From assembly GCF_023503965.1 (NCBI RefSeq), contig NZ_CP097298.1, forward strand, positions 2,497,001 to 2,561,000: DNA of 64,000 nt, written 5' to 3'. Positions 46,376-54,612 of the stretch are shown here, in pieces (within the stretch, counting starts at the first letter, position 1; each line of letters starts with the position of its first letter). Made by a program: the position numbers and the translations under genes. The notes below the pieces were generated by a model that was not told the origin of the DNA, searched no databases, and worked only from the letters and a program-made list of their open reading frames with translations. This stretch comes from Brevundimonas albigilva (GTDB lineage Bacteria > Pseudomonadota > Alphaproteobacteria > Caulobacterales > Caulobacteraceae).

Positions 46376-47203
46376 ATGACGACCCATTCCGACAACAAGC
46401 TGGCCCAGGATCTGAACTCCGGCGCCCTGTCCCTGGCCCTGGCCGAGATCGCCGAGGACGCGGCCCGCGTGATCCTGCCCTTCTGGCGCAACGGCGCGAC
46501 GGTCGAGACCAAGGCCGACGACAGCCCCGTCACCCAGGCCGACCGCGCCGCCGAGGCGCTGATCCTGGAACGCCTGGCCGCCGCCTATCCGGGCGTGCAG
46601 ACCGTGGCGGAAGAGGCGGTCGCCGCCGAGGGCGCGCCCGACGCGGCCGAGGGCTGGTTCTGGCTGATCGACCCGCTGGACGGCACCAAGGGCTTCATCC
46701 GCGGCGGCGAGGCTTTCACCGTCAACATCGCCCTGATCCATGACGGCTACCCGGTCGCCGGCGTCGTGACCGCGCCCGCCACCGCCACGACCTGGCGCGC
46801 CGACGCGCCCGGCGGCGGGGCGTTGCGCCGCCAGTTCGGAGACGTCCAGGAGGGCGAGGCCCACGCCGGCGCCGAATGGCGGCCGATCCGCGTGCGCGAC
46901 CGGCCCCAGGAAGGGCTGGCCCTGCTCAGCCACAGCGTGACCGACGAGGAGGCCGCCCGCCTGGCCGCGCGGCACGGCTGCACCCGTTGGCAGGGGACCG
47001 ATTCCTCGCTGAAGTTCTGCCTGATCGCCGAGGGGCGCTTCGACGCCTATCCGCGCTCCGGCCCGACGTCCGAGTGGGACACGGCGGCCGGCCAGGCGGT
47101 GCTGGAAGCCGCCGGCGGCCGCGTTCTGGCCGACGACGGCCAGCGCCTGGCCTATGGCAAGCCCCGCTTCCTGAACGGTCCGTTCGTGGCCATGGGCGGC
47201 TAG
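46376..47203 (+). CDS. cysQ: 3'(2'),5'-bisphosphate nucleotidase CysQ
   Basis: A 275-residue inositol-phosphatase-family enzyme that turns 3'-phosphoadenosine 5'-phosphate into AMP in sulfate assimilation. Metal motifs are AEEAVAA (Glu), WLIDPLDGTKGF and SEWDTAAGQAV. The GTKxF version of the second motif points to CysQ rather than inositol phosphatase. ATG 46376 is used. The gene is convergent with the PleC-like gene and their stop codons overlap in CTAG at 47200-47203. Confidence 0.93.
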   Translation: MTTHSDNKLAQDLNSGALSLALAEIAEDAARVILPFWRNGATVETKADDSPVTQADRAAEALILERLAAAYPGVQTVAEEAVAAEGAPDAAEGWFWLIDPLDGTKGFIRGGEAFTVNIALIHDGYPVAGVVTAPATATTWRADAPGGGALRRQFGDVQEGEAHAGAEWRPIRVRDRPQEGLALLSHSVTDEEAARLAARHGCTRWQGTDSSLKFCLIAEGRFDAYPRSGPTSEWDTAAGQAVLEAAGGRVLADDGQRLAYGKPRFLNGPFVAMGG

Positions 47204-49644
47204 GCCGCCGCGCGTTCCTGCATCGGCGCCGCCTGGGTCGCCGGACGGCGGACGGGCAGGTCGAAGCTGACGGTGGTGCCTTCGCCGGGCGCGCTTTCCA
47301 TCCGCATGGCGCCGCCGTGCATCTCGATCAGCGACTTGGTCAGGGCCAAGCCCAGGCCGGTGCCTTGGGTGGTCTTGGAATGCTGGCCCTCGACCTGTTC
47401 GAACGGGCGGGCCAGACGCACCAGGTCCTCTGGCGCGATGCCGATGCCGGTGTCCGTGCAGGCGGCGCGGACCCGTTGCTCCCCGTCCTCGCCGACGGAG
47501 GGGCTTAGCGTCAGGGTGATCGACCCGCCCTCGGGCGTGAACTTCACCGCATTGGAGATCAGGTTCAGCAGCACCTGCTTGACCCCGCGGTAGTCGGCCT
47601 CGATGTCGGGCAGATCGGCGGCGCGGACCGCGATGGTCAGGCCCGCCTCCTGCACCTTGCCCCGCATCAGCCGCACCGCGTCCTCGCAGACCTCCTTCAG
47701 CGACACCGGCTCGTAGTGCAGCGTCATCTTGCCGGCCTCGATCTTGGCCATGTCCAGAATGTCGTTGATCAGGCTGAGCAGGTGCTGGCCCGACTTCAGG
47801 ATGTCGCCCGCATAGCCCTTGTAGCGGGCGTCGCCCAGCGGCCCGAACATCTCGGCGGCCATGATCTCCGAGAAGCCGTTGATGGCGTTCAGCGGCGTGC
47901 GCAGTTCGTGGCTCATATTGGCCAGGAATTCGGACTTGGCCTGGTTGGCCGCCTCGGCGCGGGTCATCGCGACCTCGTACTTGCGCGCCAGCAGGCTGAG
48001 TTGTTCGCGGCTGATCTCCAGCTGATCCACCATCTGGCGCAGGTGGTTGGCGGCGCGGTTCCGCTCGGCCTCCTGTTGCTTGATGGCGGTGATGTCGGCG
48101 GCGGTGACGACCGAACCGCCTTCCGAGGTGAAGCGCTCGTTCATCTGCAGCCAGCGGCCGTCGTTCAGTTCCAGTTCGCGCCGTCCCGCGCGGTTGTCGA
48201 CCGGCGGGTGGTCGGCCTTGATCGCCAGGGCGGCGATGCGGTTCAGTTCGTCCTTCATCGCGCCGCGCCGGACCACGCCCGGCTCGAAGCCGAAGGCGTC
48301 CATGAAGGCCTGGTTCCACAGGATCAGCCGGCCCTGCCGGTCGAACAGGACGAAGGCGTCCGAGATGCTTTCCACCCCGTCGCGCAGCCGGCTCTCCGCC
48401 GCTTCGGCGCGGACCTTGGCGCGGCGCGCCTCGGTGATGTCCAGCGCCACGCCCAGGATGGCGGAGAAGCCGTCGTCGTTCCGCTGGCCGCGCGCCTGAC
48501 CGCGCGCGTCGATCCAGCGCACCCCGCCCCGCTCCAGAGGCACGGGAAAGGTCACTTCGAAGGCGCCGTAGGCGGCGGCCTGGCGCAGGGCGTGGGCCAC
48601 TTCGTCGCGATAGCGCGGGTGGATGCGCTCCATGACCGCGGCCGTATCGACCACGCCGCCCTGCGCGAAGCCCAGCATGGCGGCCATATAGTCCGACAGG
48701 GTGACTTCGTCGCCGTCCAGGTCCCATTCCCAAACCCCGCAACGGGCGGCCTCCACGGCGATGCGGAAGCGTTTTTCGGCCGAGGCGATGTCGCGGCTGG
48801 CTCTCGCGCGCCGCCAGCGCTGAAACAGAAGAAGGGCCAGGACGCCCAATCCCAGAAGCAGCGGGGCGGCCAGAACCCAGGCGTCGCTGAGCAGGGCCGC
48901 GACGCCCGCCGGCGGCGCAGGGCGAGCGGCCACGGCGAACAGGCCTGCGCCGGGGACGGCCGCCGCCGCCGTGGCCGCGGACCGACCCTCGACGGCGAGC
49001 GAGCGGGGCTGCCCCCCGGCCGCCAGTTCGGCTGGGGCGGCGCCGATCACGGCGGACGCCGGCTGGCCCGTTTCGTCCGACTGGGTCGAGGCCAGGATCA
49101 GGTCGTCCGCGCCGGCCAGCCGCAGGGTCGCTGCGCCGGGGCTCGGCGGCGACAGGACGATGCGGGCGCTCAGCCGCGGTCCGACGACAAGCAGGGCGCC
49201 GTCCGATGCGGCGCGGATCGGGCCGGTCCCGGCGCGGGCTTCGAACGCCTGGGCCTCGGCGCCAGTCACGGCCAGGGGCCGTCCGGCGGGGTCGCGCACG
49301 ATGAAGGCCGTCGTCGGGGCCGCCCGCCGCGCAGCCTCGACCGCCTCGAGCGGCGCGCCGCCGGCGTTCAGCTTCGCCGCCCCCGCGTTCAGCCCGGCCT
49401 GGGCCGCGTCCAGCCGCAAACGGGTTTGGGCGGCCAGGAGAGCGGCGGCCTGGCTTACGGTCTCGTCGCGGAGCGCTTCGGCCTCGCGGGCCGGTCGTCC
49501 GACTTCGCGCGCGGCCAACAGCACATAGGCTGCGGCCGCCAGCGCCATGCCCAGGACGGCGACCCTCAGCCAGGCGGGCGTGCCGGCGGCGCGATCCGAG
49601 GCGCGTCGCCCCGGCGTCTGTCCGCGCCGCTCACTGCCTGGCAA
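47200..49644 (-). CDS. pleC: PleC/DivJ-family sensor histidine kinase (likely PleC)
   Basis: An 814-residue membrane kinase. A TTG at 49644 with GGGAG and 6 bases of spacing is chosen, since no ATG lies before the first helix. The order is a transmembrane helix near residue 35, a periplasmic domain, a second helix ([20 protein letters not shown]), two or three PAS domains, then HisKA with [19 protein letters not shown] and HATPase with [12 protein letters not shown] and [10 protein letters not shown]. PleC acts mainly as a DivK and PleD phosphatase and kinase at the cell pole. The match to PleC is from overall layout; a DivJ, CckN or PdhS-type protein is possible. Confidence 0.8.
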   Translation of the reverse strand: MPGSERRGQTPGRRASDRAAGTPAWLRVAVLGMALAAAAYVLLAAREVGRPAREAEALRDETVSQAAALLAAQTRLRLDAAQAGLNAGAAKLNAGGAPLEAVEAARRAAPTTAFIVRDPAGRPLAVTGAEAQAFEARAGTGPIRAASDGALLVVGPRLSARIVLSPPSPGAATLRLAGADDLILASTQSDETGQPASAVIGAAPAELAAGGQPRSLAVEGRSAATAAAAVPGAGLFAVAARPAPPAGVAALLSDAWVLAAPLLLGLGVLALLLFQRWRRARASRDIASAEKRFRIAVEAARCGVWEWDLDGDEVTLSDYMAAMLGFAQGGVVDTAAVMERIHPRYRDEVAHALRQAAAYGAFEVTFPVPLERGGVRWIDARGQARGQRNDDGFSAILGVALDITEARRAKVRAEAAESRLRDGVESISDAFVLFDRQGRLILWNQAFMDAFGFEPGVVRRGAMKDELNRIAALAIKADHPPVDNRAGRRELELNDGRWLQMNERFTSEGGSVVTAADITAIKQQEAERNRAANHLRQMVDQLEISREQLSLLARKYEVAMTRAEAANQAKSEFLANMSHELRTPLNAINGFSEIMAAEMFGPLGDARYKGYAGDILKSGQHLLSLINDILDMAKIEAGKMTLHYEPVSLKEVCEDAVRLMRGKVQEAGLTIAVRAADLPDIEADYRGVKQVLLNLISNAVKFTPEGGSITLTLSPSVGEDGEQRVRAACTDTGIGIAPEDLVRLARPFEQVEGQHSKTTQGTGLGLALTKSLIEMHGGAMRMESAPGEGTTVSFDLPVRRPATQAAPMQERAAA

Positions 49645-49732
49645 GGCGATCTCCCGACCCCAATTCCTCTGCCAGGGGAATCTAGGCTGCGTCGCAGATT
49701 CGTGTCGAGGCTTGGTTTGCGGAGTTTTGCGT

Positions 49733-50276
49733 TCAGGCCGCCGCCGGCGCCTCTCCCGGCACGCGCGTGACGGCCTCGGTGATCTCTCGCGCCTGTCGCG
49801 CGAGGGCCAGCACGGGGGCGGCGCGTCCTCCGGGGAATCGGCCACCAGCACCATCAGCTGTTCCGCCAGATGCAACAGCCGGGGCGTGGCGGCGATCAGG
49901 CGCGCCTGGAACTCGATCCGTTCCGGATCCCGGTCGTATTCGGCCCCGGAACGCGCCATCCGCCCCAGTCCGCCGAGTCGGTGACGACGACCGGATAGCT
50001 GCCGGGGAAGGGGTGATGCAGGCAATCGTCCTCGGACTGCCATTTGTTGCGGGCCCGCATCAGACGCCATTGGTTCAGGTCGTTGGCGGCCGGATCGTCG
50101 ACCGCCAGTTGAAGCTCCGCCCCGGCGAAGTCCCGCCCCAGGCCGACGTCGTAGGTGACGCGCACCGGTTCGTCGAAGCCCTTGGCCCACACGGGCTGGA
50201 CCTTCTCGATATGGGCCCAGGCGCCGACGCATTCGACCCAGACCTTCTGGCCCTTCTGGAACTGCGCGCGCGCCAT
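49733..50276 (-). CDS. Hypothetical protein, two frameshifts
   Basis: About 181 residues after two missing bases are restored. It begins MARAQFQKGQKVWVECVGAW at 50276 and continues IEKVQPVWAKGFDEPVRVTY. The frame breaks near 49963 (join VVTDSADWGG to MARSGAEYDRDPERIEFQAR) and near 49812 in a CCCCC run (join SPEDAPP to VLALARQAREITEAV). The first 60 residues could be a small beta-barrel. I do not recognise the family, and the restored sequence rests on the frameshift reading. Confidence 0.6.
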
Positions 50277-50395
50277 GGCTGGTCCTTCGTCCTGATCCGC
50301 CCGTCGATCAGGATGAAGACACGGACTTAGCGCGGGGTTCGCAGACGCGGTGAAGAAAGGCTGAACGCCTGTCGCCCGTGGCTGGTCGCCCGCTT

Positions 50396-50806
50396 TCAAG
50401 CGCGTGAAATGCTTTCCAGCGTCTCGCCCGCGTACTTTTCCTTCACGCGCGTCGACAGGTCGCCCAGCGAGACGACGCCCACGACGCGCTCGTGCTTGTC
50501 GACCACCGGCGCGCGCCGGATCTGGCGGCCGCTCATGAGGTCCAGAACGGTTTTCAGATCGGCGTCGTCGCGCACGGTCTGGGCGTCGCGGCTGATGTAT
50601 TCGATCACCGGCGAATCCGGCGACGCGCCGGCCGCCACGGCGCGCACGACGATGTCGCGATCCGTGATCGTGCCGATCAGCCGGTCGCCCTCGGCCACGG
50701 GGATGAAGCCGAAATCGCCGCGCGCCATCCGTTCCGCCACCTCGCGAAGCGTGTCTCCGGGGCGGGCGATATGGACATCGCGGGTCATGACGTCGCGAAC
50801 CTTCAT
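50396..50806 (-). CDS. CBS domain protein
   Basis: A 136-residue cytosolic protein with two CBS domains, which often bind adenine nucleotides. The first begins MKVRDVMTRDVHIARPGDTL and the second lies around YISRDAQTVRDDADLKTVLD. The motif GTITDRDIVVRA ends the first domain, and GVVSLGDLST ends the second. GGGAG precedes the ATG at 50806. No partner enzyme is fused, so its target is unknown. Confidence 0.92.
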   Translation of the reverse strand: MKVRDVMTRDVHIARPGDTLREVAERMARGDFGFIPVAEGDRLIGTITDRDIVVRAVAAGASPDSPVIEYISRDAQTVRDDADLKTVLDLMSGRQIRRAPVVDKHERVVGVVSLGDLSTRVKEKYAGETLESISRA

Positions 50807-50873
50807 GGCGAGACTCCCTTGGCTGCCGTTCGACCGGATCAACCCGCGCGAACGGCCGAGGTTCCGGGGCCGC

Positions 50874-51278
50874 CTAGGCCTTGCGGGCGTCGAAGGCGGC
50901 GCGGGCGGATTCGATCCGTTCGATGTTCGCCTCGGCCCAGGTCCATACCCCGCAGAAGGCCTCAGCCAGCGTCAGGCCCAGGTCGGTCAGCCTGTATTCC
51001 ACCTTGGGCGGGATCACCGGATGCGCCGTCCGGATCACCAGTCCGTCGCGCTCCATCTGCCGAAGCGTCTGGGTCAGCATCTTCTGGCTGATCCCGCCGA
51101 CCAGATCGCCCACCCGGCTGAAACGCAGCTCGCCATGTTCGGCCAGCACCTCCAGCACCAGCATGGTCCACTTGTCCGCCACCCGGCCGATGACGTCGTT
51201 GACCAGCGCCTCCACGCGCGGATCGGCGACCGCCCCGGTTTCGGGGTGAGCGATTCTTGCGGGCGGAACGGCCGTCAT
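50874..51278 (-). CDS. HxlR family transcriptional regulator
   Basis: A 134-residue winged-helix repressor or activator of the HxlR/YodB type. The core DVIGRVADKWTMLVLEVLAE and FSRVGDLVGGISQKMLTQTL are the family recognition region. Many members sense quinones, aldehydes or oxidants through a cysteine; the one obvious Cys here is in AFCGVWTW. It is divergent from the SDR gene at 51384. A dyad that could be its operator lies between them. Confidence 0.92.
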   Translation of the reverse strand: MTAVPPARIAHPETGAVADPRVEALVNDVIGRVADKWTMLVLEVLAEHGELRFSRVGDLVGGISQKMLTQTLRQMERDGLVIRTAHPVIPPKVEYRLTDLGLTLAEAFCGVWTWAEANIERIESARAAFDARKA

Positions 51279-51299
51279 GTCCAAATCTTTCGTTTCAGT

Positions 51300-51326
51300 A
51301 AGTATGGCGCTTTTCGGTGCCTACTT
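51300..51326. promoter_or_regulatory. Putative HxlR operator
   Basis: AAGTATGGC at 51300-51308 and GCCTACTT at 51319-51326 form an imperfect dyad in the 105-base gap between the divergent HxlR and SDR genes. GTAAGTA-like half-sites are typical of YodB and QorR sites. The match is by eye. Confidence 0.5.
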
Positions 51327-51383
51327 TCTGTTGGAGAGCATCACCTCTACCTCTCTGCGCGCACCAGATAAAGGAGCCTTCCC

Positions 51384-52136
51384 ATGAACATCACCGGCAA
51401 CACCATCCTGATCACCGGGGGCGGCACCGGCATCGGCCGCGCCCTGGCCGAGGCGCTGCACGCGCGCGGCAACCGCATCGTCATCACCGGCCGCCGCGAG
51501 GCGGTGCTGAAGGAGACGGCCCAGGAAAATCCCGGCATGGCCTGGGCGGTCCTGGACGTCGAGGACGCGGCCGCCGTGCGCGACTTTTGCGCCCGGATCG
51601 TCTCGAACCATCCGGACCTGAACGGCGTCATCCTGAACGCCGGGATCATGAAGGCGGAAGACCTGACGGCCGAGCCTTTCGACCTGGCGACGGCGGAGGC
51701 GACCATCAACACCAATCTGCTGGGGCCGATCCGTCTGGCCGCCGGCCTGCTGCCGCATCTCAAGGCCCAGCCGTCGGCCTTCGTCATGACCGTGACGTCG
51801 GGCCTGGCCTTCATTCCGCTGGCCGCGACGCCGACTTACAACGCCACCAAGGCGGCCATGCACAGCTGGAGCGTCTCCCTGCGCCACCAGCTCCGCCATA
51901 CCTCGGTCGAGGTGCTGGAACTGGCCCCGCCCGCCGTCGCGACCGACCTGATGCCGGGACACGCGGAAAACCCCAACTCCATGCCCCTGGCCGACTATAT
52001 CGCCGAGGTCATGGGCCTGATCGAAGGCGGCGACACCCCGCGCGGCGAAATCCTGGTCGAGCGGGTCAAGCCGCTGCGCCAGGCCGAGAGCGGTGGAAAC
52101 TGGGATGCGGTGTTCACGGCCCTGAACGGCCGCTGA
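51384..52136 (+). CDS. SDR family oxidoreductase (DltE-like)
   Basis: A 250-residue short-chain dehydrogenase. The cofactor site is LITGGGTGIGRALAEALHAR, LNAGIM is the Asn region, and the catalytic Tyr-Lys pair is in YNATKAAMHSW. Sequence features are those of DltE-like proteins, whose substrates are not known. Purine-rich AAAGGAG precedes ATG 51384. It is divergent from HxlR, which likely controls it. Confidence 0.93.
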   Translation: MNITGNTILITGGGTGIGRALAEALHARGNRIVITGRREAVLKETAQENPGMAWAVLDVEDAAAVRDFCARIVSNHPDLNGVILNAGIMKAEDLTAEPFDLATAEATINTNLLGPIRLAAGLLPHLKAQPSAFVMTVTSGLAFIPLAATPTYNATKAAMHSWSVSLRHQLRHTSVEVLELAPPAVATDLMPGHAENPNSMPLADYIAEVMGLIEGGDTPRGEILVERVKPLRQAESGGNWDAVFTALNGR

Positions 52137-52138
52137 TC

Positions 52139-52522
52139 TCAGCCGTCGAACGCCGCCAGGATCGGGCACGGTCCGTCCCTGGCCGCGCCGCACTGTTTCG
52201 CCAACCGCCGCAGCGCGTTCCGCGCCGCCTCCAGTTCGGCGATCCTGACGTCCAGCTCGGCGATCCGCGCCTGCGCCAGGGCGCGGGCCCGCGCGTGGTC
52301 GTGCCCGGCGTCCAGCGCCAGCAGTTCGCCGATCTGCTCCAGGGTGAAGCCGGCCGCCTGGGCCGAGCGGATGAATCGCAGGCGGCGCGCCTCCGCCTCT
52401 CCGTACCGGCGCACGCCGCCGGCCCCGTCCGGCGTCGGCATCAGGCCGCGTCGCTGATAGTAGCGCACCGTTTCGACGCCCACGCCGCCGGCGCGAGCCA
52501 GCCCGGCTATCGTTACGCTCAT
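52139..52522 (-). CDS. MerR family regulator (mercury-type C-terminus)
   Basis: A 127-residue MerR protein. The start at 52522 gives MSVTIAGLARAGGVGVETVR, the usual winged helix, followed by YYQRRGLMPTP and a long dimer helix. The end QCGAARDGPCPILAAFDG resembles the C-terminus of mercuric MerR (two Cys then PLIASLQG). The third ligand Cys of MerR (in the THCEE region) is replaced here by GHDHAR, with His at the matching position. It therefore may sense a metal or thiol signal other than mercury. It is divergent from the glutaredoxin-MauE gene. Confidence 0.9.
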   Translation of the reverse strand: MSVTIAGLARAGGVGVETVRYYQRRGLMPTPDGAGGVRRYGEAEARRLRFIRSAQAAGFTLEQIGELLALDAGHDHARARALAQARIAELDVRIAELEAARNALRRLAKQCGAARDGPCPILAAFDG

Positions 52523-52525
52523 GCC

Positions 52526-52556
52526 TTGACTCCGTACCATGGTCCGCACCCCACAT
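52526..52556 (+). promoter_or_regulatory. MerR-type operator/promoter
   Basis: TTGACTCCGTACCATGGTCC begins at 52526 and closely follows the start of mercury-resistance operators (TTGACTCCGTAC). ACCATGGT is a perfect 8-bp dyad inside a long spacer, and a weak -10 region starts about 19 bases after TTGACT. A 19-base spacer is the mark of MerR-controlled promoters. Confidence 0.65.
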
Positions 52557-52598
52557 GGGCGACGTTCCATCTCGCGCAACGTCCAAGGAGCCGCCCCC

Positions 52599-53354
52599 GT
52601 GACCGAAGAACAGACCGCAGAAAAGACCGCCGTTCTCTATCGCATGGTGATGGACAGGCACGTCTGTCCCTGGGGGCTGCGCGCGCGTCACCTGCTGAAA
52701 AGCCAGGGCTACGCCGTCGACGACCGCTGGCTGACCACGCGCGAGCAGACCGACGCCTTCAAGGCCGAACACGGCGTCAAGACCACGCCCCAGATCTTCA
52801 TCGGCGGCAAGCGGATCGGCGGCTACGACGACCTGCGCCGTTTTCTGGGCAAGCCCGCGCCGGACAAGGATCGCAAGACCTATACGCCGGTCCTGGTGGT
52901 GTTCGCTGTCGCCGCCCTGATGGCGATCGCGGCCGCCTTCGCGGCGGGGACGCTGCTGACCGTGCGGACGCCCGCCTGGTTCATCGCCTTTTCCATGTGC
53001 GCCCTGGCCATGCTGAAGCTGCGCGACCTGGACGGCTTCGCCACCATGTTCCTGGGTTACGACCTGATGGCGCGGCGCTGGGTTCCCTACGCCTATGTCT
53101 ATCCGTTCGTGGAACTGGGCGCGGGCGTGCTGATGATCGCGGGCGTGCTGACCTGGCTGTCTGCGCCGGCGGCGGCCTTCATCGGCCTGGTCGGCGGATG
53201 GTCGGTGTTCAAGGCCGTCTACATCCAGAAGCGAGAGCTGAAATGCGCCTGCGTCGGGGGCGACAGCAACGTCCCGCTGGGCTTCCTGTCGCTGACCGAG
53301 AACGTGATGATGGTGCTGATGGCGGCGTGGATGGGCTGGATGGCGTGGGGTTGA
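52599..53354 (+). CDS. Glutaredoxin-MauE fusion membrane protein
   Basis: A 251-residue fusion. GTG 52599 is supported by AAGGAG with 8 bases of spacing. Residues about 10-85 are a glutaredoxin domain with active site HVCPWGLRARHLL (a single Cys of the CPxC type) and the cis-Pro motif TTPQIFIGGKRIGGYDDL. Residues about 95-250 are four transmembrane helices of the MauE/DoxX type, with ELGAGVLMIAGVLTWL and the Cys motif KCACVGGDSNVPLGFLSLTE. MauE helps make disulfides in methylamine dehydrogenase. The fusion suggests electron transfer between cytosolic thiols and a membrane partner (inference). Confidence 0.88.
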   Translation: MTEEQTAEKTAVLYRMVMDRHVCPWGLRARHLLKSQGYAVDDRWLTTREQTDAFKAEHGVKTTPQIFIGGKRIGGYDDLRRFLGKPAPDKDRKTYTPVLVVFAVAALMAIAAAFAAGTLLTVRTPAWFIAFSMCALAMLKLRDLDGFATMFLGYDLMARRWVPYAYVYPFVELGAGVLMIAGVLTWLSAPAAAFIGLVGGWSVFKAVYIQKRELKCACVGGDSNVPLGFLSLTENVMMVLMAAWMGWMAWG

Positions 53355-53421
53355 TTGGGGGCAACCATCGCCCGAAAGCCCCGTTCTCTGGACAACCGAC
53401 ACAGCCCGAAAGACGCATCGT

Positions 53422-54306
53422 ATGTCCCTTTTCAACCGCACGATCCTGGCCACTTCGGCCGCCGCAATCCTGGGCGTCAGCGCCAGCGCCGCCGTGGCGC
53501 AAAGCGGAACCCAGACCAATCAGGACCGCCTTGGCGCCGTGGTCGGCGCCCTGTTCGGCGACCGCCTGGGCCTGTCGGCCATGGACCAGGCGTGGCTGCG
53601 CGGCGGCCGTCCCCTGAGCGACGGGCAATCCCAGTTCGCAACGCGCGTGGACGCCAGCGTCCGTTCGGGCGCCGTGTCCTCGGCGGCGGGGACCAAGCTC
53701 AGGGCCGACTACGCCAGCCTCGTCGACCTTGAGCGGCAATATTCCGCCGGCGGCATCACCACCCAAGAGCGCACCGATCTGAGCGCCCGCTACAACGCCC
53801 TGATCCAGACGCTGGATTCCGGGGCCGCCGGCTATGGCGAGACCGCCAATGTCGCGGCCGGCCGAACCGACTTCGAGCGCCGCGTCGACGCCGCCGTGAC
53901 CGCGCGCCGCATCACCCGCACCCAGGCCACCCAGCTGAAGACCGACTATCAGGCGGTGATCCAGCTGGAGACGCGCTATCAGGCCGACGGCGTCATCAGC
54001 GCCAGCGAACGGGCCGATCTGGACGCACGGCTGGACGCCCTGGACGCGCGGGTCGGCGACGGTCCGGCGGGTCAGGCCGCGACCGCTAACCAGACCCCGG
54101 CCCAGCGCCTGACGGCGCTGCAGACCTCGATCACCACCGCCGAGAACGCGTCCAGGATCACCCGCGCCGAAGCCGCCGACATTCGCGTCGCCCTGGGCGA
54201 TCTGCAGCGGCTGAACACCGCCTATGGCCGCTACGCCGCGTCCAGCGACGACACGGCCTATCTGACCCGCCGCATCGGCGAGCTGGAAGCGCGCGTCAAC
54301 CGCTGA
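53422..54306 (+). CDS. Secreted protein with three helical repeats
   Basis: A 294-residue exported protein of unknown function. The signal peptide is MSLFNRTILATSAAAILGVS, ending near AVAQ. Three related units of about 65 residues follow, starting near FATRVDASVRSGAVS, FERRVDAAVTARRIT and LTALQTSITTAENAS. Each has one or two helices, with [QE]LETRYQADGVISASERADL-like ends. The repeats are rich in Ala, Arg and Asp and probably form helical hairpins. I do not know a family with this pattern. It has its own terminator. Confidence 0.8.
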   Translation: MSLFNRTILATSAAAILGVSASAAVAQSGTQTNQDRLGAVVGALFGDRLGLSAMDQAWLRGGRPLSDGQSQFATRVDASVRSGAVSSAAGTKLRADYASLVDLERQYSAGGITTQERTDLSARYNALIQTLDSGAAGYGETANVAAGRTDFERRVDAAVTARRITRTQATQLKTDYQAVIQLETRYQADGVISASERADLDARLDALDARVGDGPAGQAATANQTPAQRLTALQTSITTAENASRITRAEAADIRVALGDLQRLNTAYGRYAASSDDTAYLTRRIGELEARVNR

Positions 54307-54317
54307 GCCGCCTTGCG

Positions 54318-54345
54318 CCGGGCCGCGCGGCGACGCGCGGCCCGG
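54318..54345 (+). terminator. Hairpin terminator after the repeat protein
   Basis: A perfect 11-bp stem CCGGGCCGCGC / GCGCGGCCCGG encloses a GGCGAC loop. TCGGCTTGACTTTT follows, so the U-tract is weak. Confidence 0.55.
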
Positions 54346-54612
54346 TCGGCTTGACTTTTCACGCGCCAGCGCCCATTTGCGCTGCATCGCACAATCGCGA
54401 TCTCCGGCGTCTCCAGCGCGTGTGGGTCTTTTCAGACCTGTCTGTAGCAGCCGCCGGCCCCTCAAGTTCATTCGCTGCCCGGACACGCGGGGCGGCGCCC
54501 GATCCACCCCGCAGGCTTCATCCCGAAGCCCCGTCGGGACTGGCGGAGCGCGGCCCTTCGGCGTCATGCCATGGCTGTTGAGCGCGCCGCCGCACGCGAA
54601 AGACAGACTGCT
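54346..54612. other. Long leader region before the helicase gene
   Basis: A gap of 267 bases with no gene seen. TTGACT at 54351-54356 could be the -35 element of a promoter, but the -10 match is poor. A long 5' leader is usual for RhlE- and CsdA-type RNA helicases, which can be cold-controlled; no specific motif was recognised. Confidence 0.4.

Noticed and set aside
45656..48742. A 1028-codon open frame on the minus strand across cysQ and the PleC-like gene
   Set aside because: Its translation is Gly/Arg-rich shadow sequence; the real kinase and ChpT frames and the plus-strand cysQ explain the region.
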